Source: an uncultured Saprospiraceae bacterium
GTDB lineage: Bacteria > Bacteroidota > Bacteroidia > Chitinophagales > Saprospiraceae
Assembly: GCA_937959375.1 (NCBI GenBank)
Contig: CALGLS010000220.1
Location: 1 to 5,883 of the forward strand
Reading direction: 5' to 3'
DNA length: 5,883 nucleotides
The notes beneath the pieces are model-generated. The model had not been told where the DNA came from and searched no databases. It worked only from the letters and a program-made list of their open reading frames with translations. Below are positions 1 to 5,843 of this stretch, piece by piece (position 1 is the stretch's first letter; the number at the start of each line of letters is the position of its first letter). A program made the translations under genes and the position numbers.

Positions 1-21
1 ATTGAAGTTGTTAGTGTATAA
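1..21 (+). CDS. possible last codons of a convergent + strand gene (partial)
   Basis: Frame 1 reads I-E-V-V-S-V and then TAA at 19-21. That stop touches the base of the terminator hairpin at 18-61, which is the usual geometry for the 3' end of a gene. Only six codons lie in the window, so no product can be named. Frame 2 is also open from 2 to a TAG at 128-130, but it would run straight through the hairpin, so frame 1 is preferred. This is an inference from layout only. Confidence 0.25.
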   Translation: MEVVSV

Positions 22-61
22 AAAAACGGATTTCTCAATGTTGAGAGATCCGTTTTTTTAT
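18..61. terminator. bidirectional Rho-independent terminator
   Basis: The left arm 18-38 (A-run, then CGGATTTCTCAA) pairs with the right arm 41-61 (TTGAGAGATCCG, then T-run). There is one T-G wobble (32/47) and otherwise continuous pairing. The C/G-bearing core is flanked by six or more A on the left and seven T on the right, so the hairpin ends in a U-tract on both strands. On the minus strand it can end the large protease transcript about 145 bp after its stop codon. On the + strand it would end whatever gene enters from the left edge. Confidence 0.8.
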
Positions 62-155
62 GTTGATTACCAATTTTTCGTAAAAAAAGAGTTCACTTCT
101 AGCGTATTTTTAAATACTGAGGTCACTTAGGGCGTTGTCGCAAAAAACCTGAATG

Positions 156-182
156 AGCTCAGTGTTGAACCTTACACGAGCT
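156..182 (-). terminator. weak hairpin just after the protease stop, possible secondary terminator
   Basis: AGCTC (156-160) plus GTGT (162-165) pair with ACAC (174-177) plus GAGCT (178-182), with a single bulged A at 161 and an 8-base loop. On the minus strand the hairpin begins 23 bases after the TAA of the protease gene and is followed, after about 8 bases, by six U (A-run at 142-147). The gap between stem and U-tract is longer than usual, so it may be a 3'-UTR stabilising hairpin rather than a true terminator. Confidence 0.35.
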
Positions 183-205
183 AGCCTCAATAAGTAATGC
201 TCTTC

Positions 206-3200
206 TTATCGACGAATCAACAACCGTTGTACCGTACTAGCTTCGCCAACATTGATCTCTACAAAGTAAACTGCGCTACTCAGGTTAGATAAATCAATCT
301 GCTGCGAAATATTTCGTGCATTATAATCACCTGTCCAAACAACTGTTCCCAAGACATCGTAAATCTTTAGACGCATTGCTGAAGCTGCTTCCATTTCTAC
401 TTCTAGATTTACTAAACCAGCAGTAGGATTCGGGAAGAGATCAAATTTATTTAAACCGTCTAAATATGTCGTATTCGTCAATGCATCCACTTCAACCGAA
501 TTGATCAACATACAGCCATCTGCATCGACAATCGTTACCGAATACGAACCGGCAGTTAATCCAGTTGCTAATTGAGTAGTTTGCGCTGGCGTTGTACTCC
601 AATTGTATTGATACGGAGGCGTTCCTCCAGCTACTGTGACTATTGCTGAACCATCACTCGCAGTACCATTCGCTGGCGTTGAACTCATGCTTGCTTCCAG
701 TCCAGGAACTTCAACAATAGAGACTGTTTCAGTGGTGATACAATTCGGATCGTTGTTATAAGTCAAGGTCAAGGTATAGTCACCGGGTGCATCAATCAAT
801 GGTGTCAATGTATTTGCGCCAGAAATAATATTACCTGTTGCTGTAGTCCAAGTGGCAGAAATGCCTGCTCCCGAAGTGGAAGCAGTGGCATCAATTACTA
901 CGTTGAGTTGGTTACAGTTTAAGGTTCCTGGAGTTTGTATCTGTGTTGTGATTTGTGGAGCAGCAAGTATGGTAACTGTATTGACGAGGTAAGTTGCACC
1001 AACAGCATCTGTTACCGTACAGGTGTATGCTCCGCCAGCCAAACCACTTATGTCTTCAGTATTCGCACCATTACTCCAGTTGTAAGTATAAGGACTCGTT
1101 CCTCCAGAAATTGACAAGTCGATTGCCCCATCAGCTTCACCGAAACAGCTTTCGCTTGCCGAAACAATGTTAACAGATATTGGTACAATTGCTTCTGCCT
1201 GTGTTACGGTTACCGTTTGTGTCAAACCTCCTCCATTGATGGTGATTGTTGCTACACGTTCGCTTGTAATTGTATTTTCTAAATAAGTCGCTTCAATGGT
1301 TCCGTTATTATTAGATCCCGTCGGACTTAAAGTTATCCAATTCGCATTATCGCTGACCGACCATGTGATGTTGGAATTGACATTAAATGTAGTTACCCCA
1401 CTTGTGGCAGGAACATTTTGATTGGCAGGACTAACAGACATCACTGGAGTTACAGAAATTTCCGTCAGTTCTATATCATCAATCCAATATTCAAATTGAT
1501 TATCAGAAGGATAAAAGTTTACGGCAGCCAGTGCATTAATTCCTCCAGTTACTTCCGCTGCTTGATGGCTAAATGGCCAAGAATAAACGGCAGAACCAGC
1601 AATGGTCAATGTTGTGAGATCATTATCAATATCAATATCCTGAACCACATCAATCCAAGTTCCTTGTGTATAACTAAATGTTGCCGCTTCTACAGTACCT
1701 GCGTTTAGTGTACCCGTTCCATTGGCATTGAAGTAAACTTCTGAAGCCCATTGATAGGTAGAAGCTGCAGGCAAAAACTGATGTAAAATATTATAGTATC
1801 CTCTTTTTCCGACAGGAACATAAACCTTAAAACTCAATTGATAATGTCCGTTCGTATAATTCCCTGGAAGGAAGACTACATCTTGCGGACCACCATCTAC
1901 CGTTCCTTCTATTTTCATAGATTGACTTCCGCTAGAAGCTTGTTCAGTGTTTACCAAACCATCGCTCAAACCTCCTTCTTGCCCATCCCATGTTGTCCAG
2001 CAAACCGTTTGTGGACCAAGTGCACCAACATTGTAAGTTTCTAAATTATCGCAGGTCAGGGCCAATGGGTTATCACATTCACAGGCACCATCGGGAAATG
2101 AAATGGTCAAGTCATATGCACCACCATTACCACCAGTATATACATCAGTTACGAAATAATACGTTTCTCCTGCAACCACATCCATTACGCCACTCACTCC
2201 TACTCCACCATCGAAATAAAGCAAGCAAGCATTTTCATCGCAATCAGATAAAACGAATAAATCAATGTAACCAGCTACATTTTCATTATAATCAATTTGC
2301 GCAACACCGCTAACTGGAGCAGTGAAAAAATGTACTACCTCATTACCGGGTTCATCATAATTCGCGCAAGCATAGGTACTAACATTCGAAGCACCTGAAT
2401 TGGTATTTCCATTATAAGTCACTCCAGAAAACAATTCAACCGCAGCAGTACAATCTAAAAGACCTCCGCTACCGCCTCCACCGCCACCTCCTCCGCTGCC
2501 GCCGCAGGCAGTCAAACAAGTTGCGCTTTCAATATTGTTATAAATAAGTGTTGAAGGCTGAGGCCCAAAACCTAAATTTAAATTAATACCTGGATTTGGA
2601 TAACCAGGAATTTCACAATCACCATAAGTTGAACTTCCCGTTAGGTGACAATAACTCATAATCGTTCCACCGGAAGCTGCTGGTTCTGGCCCTGGGCTAC
2701 AAGCTCCTTCTACACAAAAACAGTTATCAATTGCTCCTCCACTCCACGAACAACTGTGCGTGTGCGGTGATCCCAAATTATGTCCAATCTCATGTGTTAC
2801 TACTTCGACCGTCCAACTAAAATTAGGAAGGTCACTATAGCTCGGATCGATATTACTGTAAGCAATACCAAGTTGTGAATAGCAAAGTACATCAACATAA
2901 GCAAGTCCACCATTTCCATTATTGGAAGTTGAAAGTAGGTGTGCTAAGTCTCCGTTGAAATTGCCATTTAATTGACTTTCAAACGCATCTAGTGCCGCAT
3001 TGGATGAAGTGGTTGGATAGGGATCTTGGGTTGCCCAAACAAAAACCTCGTTGAGTTCCATACAGATATCATCTATGTTATATACTGCAGCAACTACGTT
3101 AAACATGTTGGTAACGAAATCAGTTGTAGTGGTTACATTAGAACCAAAATCCTGATACATCAGGTAATCGCATTCCATGTACATTTTTACCGAATTATTT

Positions 3201-3829
3201 GTCACAGTAAACGACGCTTGGTTTCCATCAATCTCTACTGGAATTTCAATATCATCATCAGAGGTATGACATTCAAAATTATTTCCCACAAGGAGATTCG
3301 CCTCTGGATATAAAACATAAACGTCATCACCAGTTAAACTTGCATCGGTAGAAATACCAAGGTTATGATCATCTCCATCGTATGACAAAACTGCCATAAT
3401 CTTATCTTCAAAGAAACTGATTGCGACCAGTGAATTTGGCTCACCGACAACCGTTCCATGATAATATAATCCGGGTTGATAATCGAATGGTTCTGCTCCG
3501 TTTGCCGTTCGCTTGGTAACGACAAAATCATCGGTTAGGAAATTTTTACGCACGAGTTGCAAATCAATTTTAGTGTTCTTTCCTGTTGGGATTTGCAAAT
3601 CAAGTTGCGCTGCTTTTTGATTGTAAATACCAGACAAAGCATCTGGAGAAATCTTTAAGTAAACAGCGTCTACTACATCAAGGCTTTTTTGAACATCGTC
3701 AGGTGCCAATTTGAATAAGGAATTCTTTTGATTGTTTTTAGTGGGTGTCGTACCAAGGAGTTGCATTGAAAAGAATAGACAGATTAATACAATAGCTGGT
3801 ACAAAGGAACGGTTTCCAGTTACGTTCAT
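206..3829 (-). CDS. secreted M12B/reprolysin-like zinc metalloprotease with T9SS sorting domain
   Basis: The 1207-residue product is probably an extracellular endopeptidase. What is seen, in order: signal peptide (hydrophobic 9-26); a propeptide-like region about 40-205, whose YYHGTVVGEPNSLVAIS stretch (122-138) resembles ADAM-type propeptides; a catalytic domain about 211-442 with the metzincin zinc motif HEIGHNLGSPH (346-356, ligands H346, H350, H356, catalytic E347) and Met-turn GTIMSYC (M391); a glycine linker 443-456; a PPC-like beta domain about 459-577; a jelly-roll/ConA-like domain about 597-790; a BACON domain about 797-877; an SprB-like repeat about 884-955; a PKD/Ig-like domain about 957-1040; a second SprB-like repeat about 1043-1112; and a T9SS type A tail 1128-1207 starting FDLFPNPT. 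The active site is complete, so activity is likely. The start is chosen because the signal peptide follows at once and no other in-frame ATG lies before an upstream TAA (3869-3871). There is no Shine-Dalgarno sequence, as is common in Bacteroidota. The substrate is unknown. Confidence 0.93.
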   Translation of the reverse strand: MNVTGNRSFVPAIVLICLFFSMQLLGTTPTKNNQKNSLFKLAPDDVQKSLDVVDAVYLKISPDALSGIYNQKAAQLDLQIPTGKNTKIDLQLVRKNFLTDDFVVTKRTANGAEPFDYQPGLYYHGTVVGEPNSLVAISFFEDKIMAVLSYDGDDHNLGISTDASLTGDDVYVLYPEANLLVGNNFECHTSDDDIEIPVEIDGNQASFTVTNNSVKMYMECDYLMYQDFGSNVTTTTDFVTNMFNVVAAVYNIDDICMELNEVFVWATQDPYPTTSSNAALDAFESQLNGNFNGDLAHLLSTSNNGNGGLAYVDVLCYSQLGIAYSNIDPSYSDLPNFSWTVEVVTHEIGHNLGSPHTHSCSWSGGAIDNCFCVEGACSPGPEPAASGGTIMSYCHLTGSSTYGDCEIPGYPNPGINLNLGFGPQPSTLIYNNIESATCLTACGGSGGGGGGGGSGGLLDCTAAVELFSGVTYNGNTNSGASNVSTYACANYDEPGNEVVHFFTAPVSGVAQIDYNENVAGYIDLFVLSDCDENACLLYFDGGVGVSGVMDVVAGETYYFVTDVYTGGNGGAYDLTISFPDGACECDNPLALTCDNLETYNVGALGPQTVCWTTWDGQEGGLSDGLVNTEQASSGSQSMKIEGTVDGGPQDVVFLPGNYTNGHYQLSFKVYVPVGKRGYYNILHQFLPAASTYQWASEVYFNANGTGTLNAGTVEAATFSYTQGTWIDVVQDIDIDNDLTTLTIAGSAVYSWPFSHQAAEVTGGINALAAVNFYPSDNQFEYWIDDIELTEISVTPVMSVSPANQNVPATSGVTTFNVNSNITWSVSDNANWITLSPTGSNNNGTIEATYLENTITSERVATITINGGGLTQTVTVTQAEAIVPISVNIVSASESCFGEADGAIDLSISGGTSPYTYNWSNGANTEDISGLAGGAYTCTVTDAVGATYLVNTVTILAAPQITTQIQTPGTLNCNQLNVVIDATASTSGAGISATWTTATGNIISGANTLTPLIDAPGDYTLTLTYNNDPNCITTETVSIVEVPGLEASMSSTPANGTASDGSAIVTVAGGTPPYQYNWSTTPAQTTQLATGLTAGSYSVTIVDADGCMLINSVEVDALTNTTYLDGLNKFDLFPNPTAGLVNLEVEMEAASAMRLKIYDVLGTVVWTGDYNARNISQQIDLSNLSSAVYFVEINVGEASTVQRLLIRR
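209..448 (-). other. T9SS type A C-terminal sorting domain (residues 1128-1207)
   Basis: The last 80 residues carry the usual landmarks of the Por secretion tail family: an opening FPNPTAG-V-L (1132-1141), a central KIYDVLG-V (1155-1163), and a closing LSSAVYFVEI (1183-1192), then a short strand ending in Arg-Arg. By family knowledge this tail sends the protein through the type IX secretion pore and is cleaved at the cell surface. It therefore implies that the host encodes the Por/Gld secretion machinery, which is not in this window. Confidence 0.92.
494..703 (-). other. SprB-like repeat, second copy (residues 1043-1112)
   Basis: The segment contains GSAIVTVAGGTPPYQYNW followed by LTAGSYSVTIVDADGC, the signature of SprB-type repeats found in Bacteroidota adhesins. 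It matches the copy at 965-1180 at the protein level (GGTsPYtYNWS ... GL.aG.Y..tv.DA.G) but is clearly diverged, so it is an old duplication and not a recent DNA repeat. The inferred role is an extracellular spacer or adhesive module. The catalytic domain does not need it. Confidence 0.75.
965..1180 (-). other. SprB-like repeat, first copy (residues 884-955)
   Basis: It reads SCFGEADGAIDLSISGGTSP, then YTYNWSNG, then GLAGGAYTCTVTDAVG, close to the consensus of SprB repeats (named after the gliding adhesin of Flavobacterium). A PKD/Ig-like domain of about 80 residues separates it from the second copy. One module of this kind is not evidence for gliding: such repeats occur in many secreted enzymes of the phylum. 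Confidence 0.8.
1199..1441 (-). other. BACON domain (residues 797-877)
   Basis: The stretch MSVSPANQNVPATSGVTTFN, then ITWSVSDNANWITLSPTGS, and the closing strand ATITINGGG-TQTVTVTQA match the BACON beta-sandwich pattern, with the conserved Trp residues (W823 and W831) and the final VTVTQA strand. BACON domains are common in Bacteroidota surface proteins and are thought to bind glycan or mucin or to act as spacers. The carbohydrate role here is inferred. Confidence 0.85.
2462..2503 (-). repeat. glycine-rich linker coded by a low-complexity GC-rich run
   Basis: Residues 443-456 are GGSGGGGGGGGSGG, including eight Gly in a row (446-453). The DNA is a CCN-type simple repeat on the + strand and is much more GC-rich than its surroundings. 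It lies exactly between the end of the catalytic domain (C442) and the PPC-like domain (C460), so it is a flexible hinge between enzyme and accessory modules. Confidence 0.9.
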
Positions 3830-3884
3830 AATGAAATGGTTTTTTTGTTTAAAGCCAAACGAGTGACTTTAATAGGATGTAAAA

Positions 3885-4025
3885 ATGTGTTATGTGGAGC
3901 AGAGCTCTTCTGGATATGTTCTAAAATGGAAAAAGAGTAATAAAAATGGGTTACTGATCGAAAATGATCAGTCAATTATTGTAGATAGGAAGAATACAAA
4001 ATCTATACCGTATACTGAGTTGTAA
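3885..4025 (+). CDS. possible 46-residue small protein, unknown
   Basis: The frame runs from ATG (3885) to TAA (4023-4025) and encodes MCYVEQSSSGYVLKWKKSNK and a further 26 residues ending PYTEL. An AGGA (3874-3877) lies 7 bases before the ATG, a good Shine-Dalgarno position although such sites matter less in this phylum. An in-frame TAG at 3873 fixes the upstream limit. A strong + strand terminator follows about 90 bases later. The protein has no signal peptide or membrane segment and is basic in the middle; I do not recognise it. Against it: an ORF of this length can arise by chance, no clear + strand promoter is seen, and it overlaps the region where the large protease's promoter must be. 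Confidence 0.25.
   Translation: MCYVEQSSSGYVLKWKKSNKNGLLIENDQSIIVDRKNTKSIPYTEL
3953..3972. promoter_or_regulatory. 7-bp dyad, possible operator upstream of the protease
   Basis: ACTGATC (3953-3959) and GATCAGT (3966-3972) are perfect inverted arms around a 6-base AT-rich centre. The site is about 125 bp upstream of the large protease start and inside the possible small ORF. It could be a regulator-binding site or a small RNA hairpin. No known operator consensus is recognised. Confidence 0.25.
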
Positions 4026-4113
4026 AAGAAGAAAGAACGGTTTTGATTTTTTCAATAAAAGTGGGTTTAATTTGAAGCTTTCCAGTTATACAAACTATGC
4101 TTCAGTTACCACA

Positions 4114-4176
4114 AATAAATAACCGACAATAGGACTAGCATATTGTCGGTCATTTATTATTTTTTTAATTTTTTTT
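4114..4176 (+). terminator. Rho-independent terminator reading on the + strand
   Basis: ACCGACAATA (4122-4131) pairs perfectly with TATTGTCGGT (4141-4150) around a 9-base loop. After one mismatch, AATAAAT (4114-4120) pairs with ATTTATT (4152-4158). Long T-runs follow at 4160-4166 and 4169-4176. This is the best terminator shape in the gap and its U-tract is on the + strand, although both flanking genes are on the minus strand. Read the other way, the inner stem is followed only by TATTTATTTG, a weaker tract, so a role as backup terminator for the M48 gene is also possible. Confidence 0.7.
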
Positions 4177-4306
4177 GTGTGTTCAAAATTGAAGTTCACA
4201 AAAATAAAGTTGAGATTCCACAGAAAGCCTTTGGTTTATTGACTTTCTCTATATACTGAAGTTTTGTAAAAACTATCTTCAATTTTGCAGATAAAGAATC
4301 GAGCAA

Positions 4307-4355
4307 AAGGTTTACTAAACTATTCTCTATGTTACAAGGAAGTTTAGTAAACCTT
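4307..4355 (-). terminator. 14-bp perfect inverted repeat after the M48 gene, likely terminator or paired site
   Basis: AAGGTTTACTAAAC (4307-4320) is the exact reverse complement of GTTTAGTAAACCTT (4342-4355), with a 21-base loop. It begins 24 bases after the M48 stop codon on the minus strand and is followed by TTTTGC, a short U-run. The position argues for transcription termination or 3' end protection. The stem is AT-rich and the U-tract is short, so termination would be weak. Each arm also contains the near-palindrome GTTTA(C/G)TAAAC, which allows a protein-binding reading. Confidence 0.5.
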
Positions 4356-4379
4356 CACCGAATAAAACCAAATAGTTTT

Positions 4380-5843
4380 TTATTTAGTAACTACTTTAAT
4401 TAAAGTACCACTTTTTATTTGATCCGTTAATCTCATGCTGTTTAGTATCGCAAATTCTTCGTGGCGATCAGCTTTCATTCCATTCTCTGTAAAAACTTGT
4501 TTCAGCGTCGAATTCTTTTTAACTGTCACAATTTTAATTTTTTCAGGTTTAACGTTGATTTTATTTTGGTCCGTCAATTTCTTGAAATTCTCCATACAGT
4601 CTAAAAAATAAGACTGATAGCTGTTGTAATCCTTTTTCAAACTAAGTCCATGCAGTTTGTAAATTACTCTATTGTATTCAATAAAGTAAGTAAGAATTCT
4701 GAGTGTTCCGTTTGGATCGTTTGGATTCTCTTGATCAGCAACAACTGCTTTTCCAGCTAAGCCATGCACTCTTACATCTTTAGAGTCGACCAGTAGTAAT
4801 TTATTGTTTGTTACAAAAGCGTTTGCCGCTTCGCGCAATGATTTCTCCTGAGCAATTTGCAACATGAGTAGGGCCTGCCCATTTTCAGGTGCATGTTGAA
4901 CTTGTGTTGGCGAGTTTTGTGTACGCCAATTTCGCGGCACAGGATATTGAAACTTCATTTCAGGGTGATAGAAAATATTATTTTCAACATATCCTTGGCG
5001 TGGATCTTCTCCATAAACCAAACCATCAATCATTCTTAAATAAGAATCACGATTTACTTTTAGATTTGTTTTACCTGTTTTCTTTTGCCACTCATCCGCA
5101 AGTTCGCCTACTTTTTTGTTTCGATCTAAGGGATCCGGATGCGTTGATAAGAATGTTGGAATTTCCTCTCCGCCTTGTTGTACTCTCATTCGCCCTAGCG
5201 TCTCAAAAAAGTTAGCCATCTCGTGTGCATCATAACCAATTTTGGTAGAGTACTCAACTCCTAGTCGATCAGACTGGCTTTCATGGTCACGGCCAAATTT
5301 CAAAAACATTAATCCGATACTTTGTTGAGTGACATCAGCAAATTGTCGAAATTTTTCTGAGGCAATCATTCCTACAATAAACCCTACCTGAGCCAATTGT
5401 TGTCTACTAAATTGTTTGGCAGAATGCCTCGCAGTGATGTGCCCAATCTCATGGCCGAGTACACCTGCAAATTCTGCTTCATTATTAAAGTGCGCCATGA
5501 TACCACGTGTAAAGTAAACGTAACCACCTGGCACTGCAAATGCATTAACAACTGGCGAGTCTAATATTTTGAATTCGTAATTCAATTCATTACGGTGAGA
5601 AATAGCCGCCATTTGTTGACCTTTCCTATCAATAAAGCCTTGCATTTTTGCGTCTTCATATTTTCCAAAACTTGCTACAATACTAGGATCATATTGCGCT
5701 CCTAATTGCACTTCTTTTTTAGTTGACATCAGACTTAGCTCTCGCTTACCAGTAACAGGGTTTCGTGCACAGGAAATACTCAAAAGCATAACTGTCAAAA
5801 GTAAGAAGCTATGAATACTTAGAAATTTAAATTGCTTTTTCAT
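4380..5843 (-). CDS. M48-family zinc metalloprotease, periplasmic lipoprotein (BepA/LoiP-like)
   Basis: The 487-residue protein is complete. A signal peptide with a hydrophobic core (about 12-24) ends in a lipobox LSISC with C25 as the likely lipid-bearing residue; the next residues, ARNPVTGKRELSL, are typical of M48 lipoproteins. The mature N terminus lacks the acidic export signal seen on surface lipoproteins of this phylum, so a periplasm-facing location is inferred. The peptidase domain about 40-260 has HEIGH (131-135; ligands H131 and H135, catalytic E132), the third ligand E188 in EsqsD (188-192), and STHPDPLDR (233-241), whose H235 matches the family's conserved His. A middle domain follows (about 285-420, with FYHPEMKFQYPVPRNW at 291-306), then a LysM-like C-terminal part (about 437-485). 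By family knowledge such enzymes degrade or help assemble misfolded envelope proteins. The start is fixed by the signal peptide; no Shine-Dalgarno sequence is seen. It is probably its own transcription unit, ending near 4307. Confidence 0.94.
   Translation of the reverse strand: MKKQFKFLSIHSFLLLTVMLLSISCARNPVTGKRELSLMSTKKEVQLGAQYDPSIVASFGKYEDAKMQGFIDRKGQQMAAISHRNELNYEFKILDSPVVNAFAVPGGYVYFTRGIMAHFNNEAEFAGVLGHEIGHITARHSAKQFSRQQLAQVGFIVGMIASEKFRQFADVTQQSIGLMFLKFGRDHESQSDRLGVEYSTKIGYDAHEMANFFETLGRMRVQQGGEEIPTFLSTHPDPLDRNKKVGELADEWQKKTGKTNLKVNRDSYLRMIDGLVYGEDPRQGYVENNIFYHPEMKFQYPVPRNWRTQNSPTQVQHAPENGQALLMLQIAQEKSLREAANAFVTNNKLLLVDSKDVRVHGLAGKAVVADQENPNDPNGTLRILTYFIEYNRVIYKLHGLSLKKDYNSYQSYFLDCMENFKKLTDQNKINVKPEKIKIVTVKKNSTLKQVFTENGMKADRHEEFAILNSMRLTDQIKSGTLIKVVTK
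4386..4535 (-). other. LysM-like C-terminal domain of the M48 protease (residues about 437-486)
   Basis: The tail reads IVTVKKNSTLKQVFTENGMK, then HEEFAILNSMRLTDQIKSGT and LIKVV. This fits the LysM pattern (V..gdTl..i....g......l..lN.l.....l..G..l.i). M48 enzymes of several phyla carry such a tail. LysM modules usually bind peptidoglycan, so it may hold the protease near the cell wall. The match is weak in the first half, so peptidoglycan binding is only inferred. Confidence 0.6.

Larger units (their letters stand above)
3830..4379. other. 550-bp intergenic region rich in inverted repeats
   Basis: This gap lies between two genes on the minus strand. It contains a possible small + strand gene (3885-4025), a dyad at 3953-3972, a hairpin at 4073-4104, a + strand terminator (4114-4176), a long-range inverted repeat (4184-4194 with 4277-4287) and a 14-bp inverted repeat (4307-4355). 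The promoter of the large protease should also lie here on the minus strand, but I found no clean Bacteroidota promoter (TTG, about 20 bases, TAnnTTTG). The nearest is a TAGATTTTG on the minus strand around 3998-4006, which has one extra base and no good TTG partner. Confidence 0.7.

Noticed and set aside
104..117. Small AT hairpin GTATTT / AAATAC
   Set aside because: Six AT-rich pairs with a 2-base loop is too weak to be a meaningful structure.
91..134. Imperfect direct repeat GTTCACTTCTAGCG / GGTCACTTAGGGCG, 30 bp apart
   Set aside because: Only 10 of 14 positions match and there are just two copies, so it is not a CRISPR or iteron array and could be chance.
1418..2313. Three + strand open frames (1418-1708, 1838-2044, 1990-2313)
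   Set aside because: They lie antisense inside the large protease, have low-complexity, His/Ile/Asn-rich products with no family resemblance, and the minus-strand reading shows clear domains across the same stretch.
3026..3531. A + strand frame at 3026-3313 and a second minus-strand frame at 3334-3531
   Set aside because: Both overlap the propeptide and catalytic region of the protease in other frames, show no recognisable domains, and are not preceded by a plausible start region.
4199..4206. CAAAAATA, the reverse complement of a Bacteroidota -7 box (TATTTTTG) on the minus strand
   Set aside because: There is no TTG element at the right distance, it is about 370 bp from the next minus-strand start, and a terminator-like hairpin lies between.
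3830..4379. Operon linking the M48 gene and the secreted protease
   Set aside because: They share orientation, but the 550-bp gap with two terminator-like hairpins makes co-transcription unlikely.
4889..5215. A + strand 108-codon frame
   Set aside because: It is antisense within the M48 gene, whose own frame has an intact zinc site and continuous family similarity. The product has no recognisable features.
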